DNA from: DAITMV01 sp046318595
GTDB lineage: Bacteria > Pseudomonadota > Gammaproteobacteria > Burkholderiales > Burkholderiaceae_B
Assembly (NCBI GenBank): GCA_046318595.1
Contig: JBKCTV010000044.1
Coordinates: 1-64,000, forward strand
Length of the DNA: 64,000 bases
Direction of reading: 5' to 3'
Shown here: positions 16,510-25,662 of the stretch, piece by piece
Layout: each line of letters starts with the position of its first letter
Position numbering within the stretch: the first letter of the stretch is position 1
The notes under the pieces: generated by a model
What the model was told of the DNA's origin: nothing
Database searches by the model: none
Seen by the model: the letters and a program-made list of their open reading frames with translations, nothing else
Position numbers and translations under genes: made by a program

Positions 16510-18438
16510 ATGTATCCCGCTACTTCCCTTTTATCCAAAACCAAAACATCTTCTGCATTTCCTGCTAACGATATTGCCAGCGGATCGACTCAAACGGTGC
16601 AGAGCAGAGCAATACAACAACTGGCAGAAATTAAAAAAACATTTGATCAACTCGCAGAAGAACTGAAATCGACAAAAAAAGAAATACTTGAAAAATCAAA
16701 TTTACCCGCCGAGAAAAAGAAAGATTTATTTGAAATAAAATTGAAATCAAAAAAAATAGCAGATTCTTTAGAAAACAATAAAAAAGCTTTGAAGATTAAC
16801 CAACGATCATCAAACAAAATCAGAACGGAAATAAATAAATTAGATACTCGCGTGCGTTCTATGGAAAAAGATTTAGCAGACTTCAAAGACGGAGAGCGCA
16901 TAAGTAACGCTCCCATGTTCGTAGCTCGAAAAAATAATTCAAACACATACTGCAGCGAGCAAGCAAACGCTTACTATCGCGAATATGAATCACTCTTGAA
17001 TCTGGTTTTGTCATACTTTCAGAATATTCAAGACCCCACTAAAGCAGGCATAATTATAAAAAACACTCTTGAAACGGCACTTAAACAGGGAGACGCAAAA
17101 AACTATGAACTTTCGGCTAAACAGCTAACATTCTGCTTAAATGAACGAATGGTTGAATCTTTCGCAAAGCACCGTGACGATAACATCCCAAAAACGTATG
17201 TTTATTTGATATTAATATTTATTCCTACCATCCTATCTGTTTTTGGAAAAAAAAGAACAATACAGAGATCTTCGAAAAGTGTGATCTGCTTATTGGCAGA
17301 CACCTTAGGATCTTGGATGCATTTTGATATCCAGGGACAATTGTCCTCAGTTTTTCCAAAAAAACCCGAAAAATTATACGAGATTTTATCAGGGCATACA
17401 TCAGAATTTTTATCCGCGACTATATCAGGAAATTTTACTCCCAGTTTTGTCAGTTCTGACGTAAAAAAAACTTTTAGCGAGCCCTCTGTTTTTATACCGC
17501 TCAGATTTCAAATTTTTGTCGATGAAATAAAAAAATTAAAAAAATCTTATGAACTCAACGTACAGGATGAAACGAGGCCTGGCAAGAATCAGAATTTTTA
17601 CGCAGCGGAATTACTTGCGACAATCTGTAACTTAGTAAGCGATAAAGCCGGTAAGGCAAAACCGGAAATGGTAACGGCTTTCGAACAATTGTTACTAGAC
17701 ACCATAAAAAACAATCTTAGCGCAGAATACCAGTCAATTAAGGATGGATTCAAAAATATTAGTCAAATAAGCCAGGTTATTCTAGATGACCTTTCAGAAG
17801 AAAATTTTCTTGAAAAACAGAATTTAGAAGACACTAAAAACTCCGCCCATGAAAAGCTTGACCGGTTATCCATAAAAACGAATGAACTGGCACGCGATAT
17901 TAACCAAAAACACGAAGAGCAAGAAATACTTTACCATGAAAAACGTCGCGCTCAACAGCAGCTTAGTCAATCTCAAATGAGTTTGATTGAAATGGATAAA
18001 AAGACGCGTGAAATTTCAGAACAAGAAAATAAGTTGCTTACCACGTTTATCAACTCTCCTGATTCGCCGATTTACCAGCTATTCAGTCCTTTCGCCAGAA
18101 CACGGCTGATCGAGCACCACTTAACAGCTGATAAGCTGGCCTTGAAAAATCATGCTCTAGAATACGGCGCCTCGGCCAAGTACTACGACATAAGATATTT
18201 AGCAGATGCCGTAATATCTGTTTTTCAATACCTGGAATCTTGCGATGCAGATTTATTAAACATCACGGACGCTATTGTCGAACATTCTGGTTCTGTGGCA
18301 GAAGGTTATAGCATACGCGACGGCCGAGTACTTGAACTGGATTCTTTTCGTTCATGTTTTTCTGCGGAACGCTCTGATCAGAACGCGAGATGGACGATCA
18401 CTCACCTTTATCCACGATTGTCGGGCTTACGGTTGTGA
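16510..18438 (+). CDS. Unknown 642-aa coiled-coil protein, AT-rich, probably acquired
   Basis: Function not recognised. The product is rich in Lys, Asn, Ser and Glu, unlike its Ala/Arg-rich neighbours, because the gene is strikingly AT-rich. Heptad-like charged segments at about residues 35-125 and 430-520 predict coiled coils, and one hydrophobic stretch near residue 232 (YVYLILIFIPTILSVF) could span a membrane. The N-terminus is Ser/Thr/Ala-rich without a signal peptide. Such features are seen in secreted effectors and in phage- or toxin-related proteins, but nothing here decides between them. No partner gene is adjacent: bioB is upstream and mtgA converges downstream. ATG 16510 has no clear ribosome site, so the start is uncertain. 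Confidence 0.7.
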   Translation: MYPATSLLSKTKTSSAFPANDIASGSTQTVQSRAIQQLAEIKKTFDQLAEELKSTKKEILEKSNLPAEKKKDLFEIKLKSKKIADSLENNKKALKINQRSSNKIRTEINKLDTRVRSMEKDLADFKDGERISNAPMFVARKNNSNTYCSEQANAYYREYESLLNLVLSYFQNIQDPTKAGIIIKNTLETALKQGDAKNYELSAKQLTFCLNERMVESFAKHRDDNIPKTYVYLILIFIPTILSVFGKKRTIQRSSKSVICLLADTLGSWMHFDIQGQLSSVFPKKPEKLYEILSGHTSEFLSATISGNFTPSFVSSDVKKTFSEPSVFIPLRFQIFVDEIKKLKKSYELNVQDETRPGKNQNFYAAELLATICNLVSDKAGKAKPEMVTAFEQLLLDTIKNNLSAEYQSIKDGFKNISQISQVILDDLSEENFLEKQNLEDTKNSAHEKLDRLSIKTNELARDINQKHEEQEILYHEKRRAQQQLSQSQMSLIEMDKKTREISEQENKLLTTFINSPDSPIYQLFSPFARTRLIEHHLTADKLALKNHALEYGASAKYYDIRYLADAVISVFQYLESCDADLLNITDAIVEHSGSVAEGYSIRDGRVLELDSFRSCFSAERSDQNARWTITHLYPRLSGLRL

Positions 18439-18624
18439 AATTTTTTATTTAAGTACGCAAACTAATCTGAACTGAATTTAAATTTGGAGAACTGCATACC
18501 TAGCCTATGGAAGCGTTGAACAAATATCGTCGATTTGATATAGCGCGGCCGGCTGGAGTTTTGCAGGGACGGCGTTTTACTGGGCTAATTTTAGCGCTGA
18601 ACGGCCCTGATGACGCACTGGGTC

Positions 18625-19332
18625 TCAGCGCGGCACCGCCACCTGTCCGAGCCGCGCCTGAACCGCTACCGCCTTGCGGGCCAGCCGCCCCGAACCACGG
18701 TTTCGTTCGAAATAACGCGGTGCCGGCAGCATCGACGCAAGCTGCGCCGCCTGATACGCGCTCAGCCCCGCGGCCGAGACGCCGTAGTACCGGCGCGCCG
18801 CCGCCTCCACGCCGAACACGCCATTACCCCATTCCACCGAGTTCAAATAAATCTCCAGAATCCGGCGCTTGTCCAGCACGAGCTCGAGCATCCACGCGAT
18901 CAGCAGCTCCTGGCCTTTGCGCCAATAACTGCGGTGGCTGCTCAAAAATAAGTTTTTCGCCAACTGCTGTGTGATGGTCGAACCGCCATGAATCCGTTTT
19001 CCTCCGTGCACGTTGTGCCGATAGGCGCGCTGCACGGCATCCCAATCGACCCCGGCATGTTGCATAAACCGACCGTCTTCGGCGGCGATCACCGCGCGTT
19101 TCATCGCCGGTGCGATCCGCTCGTAATCGACCCAGGTACGCTGTAAGCGCGCCTGGGGGTTGGCCTGCCGGAGTTCGTGGAGGCGGTCGCGCATAAAGCG
19201 GGTCGACGAAGGGTCGACGAACTTCCACCAGACGATGCAGCTCAAATACCAGCACTGCAACAATAAAAACGCAATAAACGCCCACCACAGCAGGCGCTTG
19301 AGCCATTTTCCCAAAACGTGCGAGCCGCTCAT
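18625..19332 (-). CDS. mtgA: Monofunctional biosynthetic peptidoglycan transglycosylase MtgA
   Basis: MtgA polymerises lipid II into glycan strands at the inner membrane. The 235-aa protein has one N-terminal membrane anchor (LLWWAFIAFLLLQCWYL) and the GT51 motifs AVIAAEDGRF (catalytic Glu), GGSTITQQLAKNLFL, KGQELLIAWMLE and RILEIYLNSVEWG. There is no transpeptidase domain, as expected. ATG 19332 overlaps the aroE stop (ATGA). It is the last gene of the minus-strand run beginning at mpl. Confidence 0.95.
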   Translation of the reverse strand: MSGSHVLGKWLKRLLWWAFIAFLLLQCWYLSCIVWWKFVDPSSTRFMRDRLHELRQANPQARLQRTWVDYERIAPAMKRAVIAAEDGRFMQHAGVDWDAVQRAYRHNVHGGKRIHGGSTITQQLAKNLFLSSHRSYWRKGQELLIAWMLELVLDKRRILEIYLNSVEWGNGVFGVEAAARRYYGVSAAGLSAYQAAQLASMLPAPRYFERNRGSGRLARKAVAVQARLGQVAVPR

Positions 19333-20177
19333 ACCAGTCGCCGGCTCAACTGCGCGCGCAGCGCGGCAAGCAGTGTCGCGGTTTCCGGTCGCACGCCGCG
19401 CCAGAGTTCGAACGCCGCCGCCGCCTGCTCGACCAGCATGCCCAGACCATCCCGCCCAGCCACGCCACACGCCGCCGCCTGGCGCAAAAACGCCGTCGGT
19501 TCGACGCCATACAGCATGTCGTAGGCCAGACGCGCCTGGGCGAACCACGCGTCGGTCAGCGGCAGCGCGCCGCCGGTCAAGCCGATACTGGTGCCGTTGA
19601 GCAGCCAATCGACCGGTTCCGGCGATGCATCTAAGCCACCGACCCGGCACGCTAGGCCAGGTTCAGCGTCATACGCATCAGCCAATACCTGCGCTTTGGC
19701 CGGGTCGCGATTCAAGAGCACGAGCCGCGCCACCCCGGCATCGACCAGGCTCGGCAAGACACCGGCCACCGCACCGCCCGCCCCCACAACCAGCCCGCGC
19801 GAACCGCGCAGGTCGCCCAGCGCCGCCTGCAAGTCCGCGACCAGTCCCACACCATCGGTGTTGTCAGCATGAATGGCGTCGTCCTTGACGAACAGCAAGG
19901 TGTTAGCCGCCCCGGCCCGCCGCGCGCGCGCGCTCGAAGTATCAGCCAAAGCGAACGCCGCGAACTTGAACGGCACCGTGACGTTCGCCCCGCGTCCACC
20001 CGCCGCGCGGAATGCCGCCACGGTTTGCGCAAAGCCGTCGAGCGGCGCGAGCAGTGTGCCGTACGCAACGGCCTGCCCCGTCTGGCGGGCGAATGCGGCA
20101 TGAATGGCCGGCGAACGGCTATGCGCGACCGGGTTGCCGATGACCGCATAGCGATCGGGCGGCGACTCAACGGTCAC
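19329..20177 (-). CDS. aroE: Shikimate dehydrogenase AroE
   Basis: AroE reduces 3-dehydroshikimate with NADPH in aromatic amino acid synthesis. The 282-aa protein shows YAVIGNPVAHSRSP at the N-terminus, the NVTVPFK motif with catalytic Lys, NTDGVG, and the dinucleotide-binding VVGAGGAVAGV. GTG 20177 is the best start because it precedes the conserved N-terminus directly; it lies inside the end of the TonB-like gene (11-base overlap). Confidence 0.95.
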   Translation of the reverse strand: MTVESPPDRYAVIGNPVAHSRSPAIHAAFARQTGQAVAYGTLLAPLDGFAQTVAAFRAAGGRGANVTVPFKFAAFALADTSSARARRAGAANTLLFVKDDAIHADNTDGVGLVADLQAALGDLRGSRGLVVGAGGAVAGVLPSLVDAGVARLVLLNRDPAKAQVLADAYDAEPGLACRVGGLDASPEPVDWLLNGTSIGLTGGALPLTDAWFAQARLAYDMLYGVEPTAFLRQAAACGVAGRDGLGMLVEQAAAAFELWRGVRPETATLLAALRAQLSRRLV

Positions 20178-21123
20178 GGGTTTCAAGGGTGTCGTTTTTG
20201 AAAACCCAGACCCGGGGAATCGCCAGCACTTCGGTCTGGCGCTGCATCTCGGGCGGAAAGCGGCCAAAACCGTTGGCTGCGGACAGCTCGACGATGCGCC
20301 GCGCGGCGCGGTCGAGCACCGGGTTTCCGGAAGAGCGGTCGAGGTCGACCCGCAACAAGCTGCCATCGGCGTTGATATAAACCGTCATCATCAATTGGCC
20401 GTAAATCCGCCCTTTGATCTCGTCCGGGTAATTCAGGTTGCCAAACCGCTCGACCTTCTCGCGCCAGGCCTCTTCGTACAGAGCAAACGCATACGGCGAC
20501 GTCCGTGGCGAAAAAAAATGCATGCGGGGACGCTTGTTATACGCCTCGATATTCTGCGCCACCTGCGCTTCGAGCCGCGCTATGTCCTTGGCCGATTGCA
20601 GCATGTCCTGCGCGTTGAACGACACACTCGACTTGGCCTGCGTGGTGGCCGGCTCGGCTGGTCGCTCGCTCAGGTCCGGGTTGGTTTTGGCGGGCACCGC
20701 CTGGTTATCCGGGGTCGGCCGCACGGCAGACTGCCGCAGATTTCTCTGCGCGGCCTCCAACCGTTCGATCTGTCGGCGGGCCTGGGCCAGCGCCGCGCCT
20801 TCGTTGCGTTGCTCGGCCGCCGGCACGGGCGAGCGCGCTCGCCCGTGATCACGGTCACCGCCGCCATCGAGCGCCACTTGCGCGAGCGCATCGGCCTTGC
20901 GCGGTTTATCTCGGGTCTGGCTGTTGACGATGATGACTTCCAGCGCGGGCTGCTCGATGAGGGGCGGCTTGCCTGGCGCCACATGAACCGCCAGCACGAC
21001 GCAATGCAACAGCACGGAGATGGCGAAGGCCCGCCGCCAGTCGATCCCGCCGTACGCGCGGCGGGTATCGAAGGCGGCCAGGCCGCTCGCAAACCCGAGC
21101 GCTCTGTCAGGTGACAATCGCAT
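20167..21123 (-). CDS. TonB-like energy transducer protein
   Basis: A 318-aa protein with a short cytoplasmic start, one membrane segment (AFAISVLLHCVVLAVHVAP), a long charged and coiled-coil linker (ALAQARRQIERLEAAQRNLR) and a C-terminal TonB-type domain near residues 235-300 (GQLMMTVYINADGSL, ILDRAARRIV-like segment). TonB proteins pass proton-motive energy to outer-membrane transporters, but no ExbB/ExbD or receptor gene is nearby, and the linker is not Pro/Lys-rich as in classical TonB. ATG 21123 overlaps the end of the RNase gene by 17 bases. In related Burkholderiales the same neighbour order is found. Confidence 0.8.
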   Translation of the reverse strand: MRLSPDRALGFASGLAAFDTRRAYGGIDWRRAFAISVLLHCVVLAVHVAPGKPPLIEQPALEVIIVNSQTRDKPRKADALAQVALDGGGDRDHGRARSPVPAAEQRNEGAALAQARRQIERLEAAQRNLRQSAVRPTPDNQAVPAKTNPDLSERPAEPATTQAKSSVSFNAQDMLQSAKDIARLEAQVAQNIEAYNKRPRMHFFSPRTSPYAFALYEEAWREKVERFGNLNYPDEIKGRIYGQLMMTVYINADGSLLRVDLDRSSGNPVLDRAARRIVELSAANGFGRFPPEMQRQTEVLAIPRVWVFKNDTLETRDR

Positions 21124-23077
21124 GGTCGGTTTCCTCTCCGTTCGGCACGTCGGGTGATGGCGTATCGCCAACCACCGCCGACGGCTCCGCCACGATCCCC
21201 AACAGCCGGCAGTCGGCCAGCAGTTCGAGCTCATCGGCCTGGCCGATCAACAAGCGGATGCGCGTGCCGGGCGTCTGACCGTTGAGCCCGGCGATTCTCA
21301 GCACCAGCGGCAGATCGTCGACCCGTACCAGCTCATCGCGCAAAACGGTCGCGCCGGTTTCGCTCACCCCTTCCTGCGCCAACCAGCGAAAACACCAGAA
21401 ACGTTCCATCCTGCTCTGAAAATCGGCATAACTCTTGTACGTGGCGTCGAACGCAGAGACCACCGCGAACAGCTCGGCATCGTTCGGCGGGAACGGTACC
21501 GGGCACTGCTGCAGCACGGCCAGCAGCTGCCATTGATTGACCAAATCGACATAACGCCGCAAGGGCGATGTGGACCACGCGTATTGGGGCACGCCGAGCC
21601 CGGCATGCGGCGCAGCCTGGGTCGCCATGCGCACGCGCCCCAGCGGCGGCTGAACGCGGTAAATTCCCGGCACGCCATGCTCGTGCAGCAAGCCTCCCCA
21701 GGTCTGGTTAGCCAAAATCATGAACTCGGCGACCAGCAGATCCAGGGGCGCGTCGCGGCGGCGTGGCACGATACTGACGCGCCCTGCGTCGACATAAAAG
21801 CTGTAGTCGATCCGGTGGTGTTGTTCCGGTTTGCCGCGCACTTGTTCGCGTTGCGCGGCCAATAGACGCGAGACTCGCCATAGCAGAGCCAGTTCGCGGG
21901 CATGCGGATAAGGCTGCGCCTCTGGGCTACCGCTGGCCAGCGCCGCCGCCGTGACGACGCCGTCGAGCAGATTGTGCCGCAGGTTGCTCGCCACCCGCAC
22001 ACGGTCGATACGCGACGTCGGCTCGCCCAGCAGTTCGCCCGTTTCCGGATCGACATCGACATACAGCGACAAAGCAGCCGCGGTCCGGCCCGCCGTCAGC
22101 GAAGCCTGCTCCACCAGCGCATCGGGCAGCATGGTGATCTTATCGCCCGGCATGTAGACCGTGGACAGCCGTTCGCGCGCCAGGGCATCCAGCGCGTCGC
22201 CCGGCCGCATGAACAAACCGGGCGCGGCGATGTGAATCCCGATCGTGGCGCGGGGCGCGGCGGCGTCCGCCGCCCAGACAACCGAAAAGGCATCGTCGAT
22301 TTCGGTCGTGGTCGTGTCGTCGATCGAAAACGCTTCCACCCCGGCCAGCGGCAAAGCATCGAGCACGGCCCGTTCGGCGGCGTTAGCTGCCGGATCGATA
22401 ACCGGAAAGCCGGTGCCGCGCGGGAAATCGGCCGCCTCGAAGCACGCCCTATGCAGCTGCTCGGCCGAACCGAAAGCACCGTTGGCGAGCAGCAGCCGGG
22501 CGGGCGTCGCGCCGCACTGCTCGCACGCCGCCTGCAACGCTTTGTATTCCAGGCTGTTTTTATCGGGATTGACGAGCAGCGCGGCCGGGCGCGCTGCCAT
22601 CGAGTCGGGCAGACCGCCCGCCAGCAACGTCGCGGTCCAGGCCTGCTGACGCTCGGCTTGCAAGCGCTTGCGTTCATTGGCTGCCAGCGCCGCCTGCAAA
22701 ATCTCGGCAGGCGCCGCGCGAAATCGCCCACGCCCCTTGCGATGAAAATAAGCCGGCGCCGCGTGCAAGCTCAGCAAAATGGCGACCGACTCGGCAGGCG
22801 TCGGTTTGTGCCCGAAATATTCCAGAGCGAAATCTTCGAAACCGAATTCGTCGCTGCCGGCGCATTCCCACAGAAAGTCCACCTCGAAACCGGCCGCCAG
22901 GGCCTCGGCCTGCGGCAGCAGCTCGCCCGCGCGGGGCGCAGCGAAGCTCAGCAACACATGCGAGGATTTGATCTTGCTGCGTTTGCCGTGCGGCGCCTCG
23001 ACTTGCAGGCTGGCGCCCTGGTCAGACAAAACAGCGGCGGTTTTAAAGCCGCCATCTTCTTCATAAAGTACGTTCAT
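21107..23077 (-). CDS. RNase II/R (RNB) family 3'-5' exoribonuclease
   Basis: A 656-aa RNA-degrading enzyme. The RNB catalytic region is seen from about residue 255, with the acidic motif SIDDTTTTEIDDAFSV and LFMRPGDALDALARERLSTV. The lower N-terminal half lacks an obvious classical cold-shock domain pair and instead has a helical segment typical of the shorter RNB proteins of Burkholderiales. A DP-type binding segment (VQPPLGRVRM) and a poorly conserved C-terminal domain follow. ATG 23077 gives MNVLYEEDG, the family-like N-terminus. It lies 10 bases downstream of ubiC. Confidence 0.9.
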   Translation of the reverse strand: MNVLYEEDGGFKTAAVLSDQGASLQVEAPHGKRSKIKSSHVLLSFAAPRAGELLPQAEALAAGFEVDFLWECAGSDEFGFEDFALEYFGHKPTPAESVAILLSLHAAPAYFHRKGRGRFRAAPAEILQAALAANERKRLQAERQQAWTATLLAGGLPDSMAARPAALLVNPDKNSLEYKALQAACEQCGATPARLLLANGAFGSAEQLHRACFEAADFPRGTGFPVIDPAANAAERAVLDALPLAGVEAFSIDDTTTTEIDDAFSVVWAADAAAPRATIGIHIAAPGLFMRPGDALDALARERLSTVYMPGDKITMLPDALVEQASLTAGRTAAALSLYVDVDPETGELLGEPTSRIDRVRVASNLRHNLLDGVVTAAALASGSPEAQPYPHARELALLWRVSRLLAAQREQVRGKPEQHHRIDYSFYVDAGRVSIVPRRRDAPLDLLVAEFMILANQTWGGLLHEHGVPGIYRVQPPLGRVRMATQAAPHAGLGVPQYAWSTSPLRRYVDLVNQWQLLAVLQQCPVPFPPNDAELFAVVSAFDATYKSYADFQSRMERFWCFRWLAQEGVSETGATVLRDELVRVDDLPLVLRIAGLNGQTPGTRIRLLIGQADELELLADCRLLGIVAEPSAVVGDTPSPDVPNGEETDHAIVT

Positions 23078-23087
23078 CGTGTGCGCA

Positions 23088-23624
23088 TTATAGAGTTTGG
23101 ATCGCCGGCAGAAAAACCTCGGTGACCAGTAGAGGCGTACGGCCCCCGCGTCGCCGGTAACGCGTGCGGCGGGCATATAACACGGCAGCGGCCGTCAGTC
23201 CGGCGGCCCGCGCCAGAGGGTGTGCGCCGCCGAGGCAGGCGAAACGTGCCGGTCCGCGCTCGATGGTCCGGTCGCGAAACAGTTCGCTACCCAGCGACCG
23301 CTGACCCAGCGCACGCCAGAAGCGCCAATCGCAACGCGCGCCATGCCAGGCGATCAGGGAATGTGCGTAGACGCTGCGCTGTCCGCCCGACCATAAAAAC
23401 ACGTCGCGGCCACGTCCTTTCAGCACCCGGCCCTCATCGAGCACGCCGCGCTCGTCGGACAAGCCGACGGTCAGGGCTTGAAATACATTCTCCACCCGAA
23501 ACCGACCGCGTTCGGTCTGCAGACGAACGGTCAACGAGCCTTTCGTCCGCAGCCAGTCGCGGATGCCAGGCGGCCAGGTGGGCGACACGCGCGCACGCCA
23601 ACGCGCCAGCCGTAAAGATTTCAT
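23088..23624 (-). CDS. ubiC: Chorismate pyruvate-lyase UbiC
   Basis: UbiC removes pyruvate from chorismate to make 4-hydroxybenzoate, the ring precursor of ubiquinone. The 178-aa protein is close to the usual size and has RDWLRTKGSLTVRLQ near the N-terminus, AHSLIAWHG, GQRSLGSELF and the C-terminal TRYRRRGGRTPLLVTEVFLP. ATG 23624 overlaps the mpl stop (ATGA). Confidence 0.88.
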   Translation of the reverse strand: MKSLRLARWRARVSPTWPPGIRDWLRTKGSLTVRLQTERGRFRVENVFQALTVGLSDERGVLDEGRVLKGRGRDVFLWSGGQRSVYAHSLIAWHGARCDWRFWRALGQRSLGSELFRDRTIERGPARFACLGGAHPLARAAGLTAAAVLYARRTRYRRRGGRTPLLVTEVFLPAIQTL

Positions 23625-24997
23625 GTGGCAACGGCCCGCCCGTCGCGCGCCGCCAAGCCCTTGAGCAAACGCTCGTGAATACCACCGAACCCGCCGTTGC
23701 TCATGACCAGAATCTGATCGCCAGGCAGCGCAGTGCTCAGCACCGCCGTCACCAGCGCCTCGATATCTGCCGTACACAGCACCGGCTGCGGTAATTCGGC
23801 CAGGCATCCGGCGGCATCCCAACTCAAGCCCGCGGTATGGCAAAACACAGCGTCCGCTTCGCGCAAGGCCGCTGGCAGGCGGGCGCGCAGCGCGCCGAGC
23901 TTCATGGTGTTGGAACGCGGCTCGAACACCGCCAGAATGCGCCGTCCGGGCTCAGCCCGGCGCAATCCGGCGATCGTCGTGGCAATCGCCGTCGGATGAT
24001 GCGCGAAATCGTCCAGGACCGTCACACCACCGACCTCGCCCCGGTTTTCCAGGCGCCGCCGGACGTTCTGGAAAGTGCTCAGCGCCGCGCACGCCTCGGC
24101 CGGCGCAACACCCACATGCTCGGCCGCAGCGATCGCTGCCAAAGCGTTCGACCGGTTATGCGCGCCGCTCAAGGTCCATGTCACCGCGCCGACCGCCTCC
24201 TCGGCACGCAACACCAGGAAGCGTCCCTCGTCCTGCGCCTGCGCGGTGAAACCGCCATACGCGCCCTCCCCGAAAAACACGGTCGCACTCCACGCACCGC
24301 GCGCCAAGACGCGCCGCAGGTGGACATCATCGGCATTGACCACCAGCCGGCCGGCGCCGGGCACCGTGCGCACCAGATGATGAAACTGGGTTTCGATCGC
24401 CTCGACATCCGGAAAAATATCCGCGTGATCGAATTCGAGGTTATTCAGAATCGCCGTGCGCGGCCGGTAATGCACAAACTTCGAGCGTTTGTCGAAAAAC
24501 GCCGTGTCGTACTCGTCGGCCTCGATCACGAACGGCGCCCCGGCCAAGCCCAGCAACGCCGACCTGCCGAAGTTGCGCGGCACGCCGCCGATCAGGTAGC
24601 CAGGCTGCCGACCAGCGCTCACCAAAATCCAGGCCAGCATCGCGGCGGTCGTGGTTTTGCCGTGCGTGCCGGCCACCGCCAGCACGTGCCGCCCCGCCAA
24701 AACCTGCTCGCCGACCCATTGCGGTCCGGACGTATACGGCAGACCGGCGTCGAGCACGGCTTCCAGCAGCGGATTGCCCCGGCTGACGACGTTGCCGACC
24801 ACCCACAAGTCGGGCTGCAAGGCCAGTTGAGCCGCGTCGAACCCTTCGATCAGCCCGATGCCGGCATCCTGCAACTGCGTACTCATCGGCGGATACACCT
24901 GCGCGTCGCAGCCGGTCACCCGGTGCCCGAGCGCCACCGCCAGTTGCGCCAGTCCGCCCATGAAGGTGCCGCAAACGCCCAGTATATGAATGTGCAT
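23621..24997 (-). CDS. mpl: UDP-MurNAc:L-Ala-gamma-D-Glu-meso-DAP ligase Mpl
   Basis: Mpl attaches recycled murein tripeptide to UDP-MurNAc. The 458-aa Mur ligase family protein begins MHIHILGVCGTFMGGLAQLA, which is characteristic of Mpl, and has the ATP loop AGTHGKTTTAAML, LNNLEFDHADIF and YDDFAHHPTAI-like DDFAHHPTA in the third domain. ATG 24997 is preferred over the upstream in-frame start at 25027 because it begins the conserved N-terminus. It heads the minus-strand run and is divergent from the gene at 25060. Confidence 0.95.
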   Translation of the reverse strand: MHIHILGVCGTFMGGLAQLAVALGHRVTGCDAQVYPPMSTQLQDAGIGLIEGFDAAQLALQPDLWVVGNVVSRGNPLLEAVLDAGLPYTSGPQWVGEQVLAGRHVLAVAGTHGKTTTAAMLAWILVSAGRQPGYLIGGVPRNFGRSALLGLAGAPFVIEADEYDTAFFDKRSKFVHYRPRTAILNNLEFDHADIFPDVEAIETQFHHLVRTVPGAGRLVVNADDVHLRRVLARGAWSATVFFGEGAYGGFTAQAQDEGRFLVLRAEEAVGAVTWTLSGAHNRSNALAAIAAAEHVGVAPAEACAALSTFQNVRRRLENRGEVGGVTVLDDFAHHPTAIATTIAGLRRAEPGRRILAVFEPRSNTMKLGALRARLPAALREADAVFCHTAGLSWDAAGCLAELPQPVLCTADIEALVTAVLSTALPGDQILVMSNGGFGGIHERLLKGLAARDGRAVAT

Positions 24998-25059
24998 GCC
25001 GCACCCATCGCCATCGCAAAGCGTCATTGTAGCCGGCAGAATCGGCTACACTGGCCGCC

Positions 25060-25662
25060 ATGAACGCGAAATTTCCCGAAAGCGGGCACACGCGGCAGGC
25101 GATCGCCATCGCCGCTGCCCGACTGATCGCCGAATCGGGCCACGATTACGCCAGTGCCCGCCACAAAGCCGTCAGCGAAATGCTGGGCGGCCGGGCGGCC
25201 AGCCACCTTCTGCCGAGCCATGCCGAAATCGAGGCTGAAGTACGCCTGCACCATGCCCTGTTCGCGGCCGACACCCAGCCGGCCCGGCTGCTGGCCCTGC
25301 GCGGGCTTGCCTTGACGCTGCTGAACGAGCTCGCCGTCATGGAGCCGCTGGTGTACGGCGGCGTGGTCAACGGCACGGCTGGCGAACACAGCCATATTCA
25401 TTTGCTGCTTTTTCCGGAAGACCCGAAAGCCATCGACTACTGGCTGCTGAATAGAAATGTTGCCTTCGATCCGGTCGCCGTCAAGCTGGGCAAGGGCCGA
25501 ATGGCCGATGGCATTGCGTTTCGCTGGCATGACGAATGGGTCGAGGCCGGCGTTTTGCAGCCCCATCAGCGCCGTGGCCTGCTCAAGGCGCCCACCGACC
25601 AGCCCTTGTTCCGCACAGACGCGCGCGGTTTGCAGGCCCTGTTGACCGAAGCCGCCGTATGA
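25060..25662 (+). CDS. Conserved hypothetical protein upstream of the TlpA-like gene
   Basis: A 200-aa cytoplasmic protein without signal or membrane segments and no motif I can assign. The N-terminal half is helical (AIAIAAARLIAESGHDYASA). The middle has VYGGVVNGTAGEHSHIHLLL, which recalls the start of nucleotidyltransferase-like folds but lacks the usual GSxxxG...DxD residues. Proteins of this kind sit next to mpl in other betaproteobacteria as I recall; the role is unknown. Its stop overlaps the next start (ATGA). Confidence 0.75.
   Translation: MNAKFPESGHTRQAIAIAAARLIAESGHDYASARHKAVSEMLGGRAASHLLPSHAEIEAEVRLHHALFAADTQPARLLALRGLALTLLNELAVMEPLVYGGVVNGTAGEHSHIHLLLFPEDPKAIDYWLLNRNVAFDPVAVKLGKGRMADGIAFRWHDEWVEAGVLQPHQRRGLLKAPTDQPLFRTDARGLQALLTEAAV

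Noticed and set aside
20395..25063. Long plus-strand frames opposite the RNase, TonB-like and mpl genes (up to 408 aa)
   Set aside because: Arg/Gln-rich shadow frames of GC-rich genes, without motifs; the minus-strand genes are well supported.
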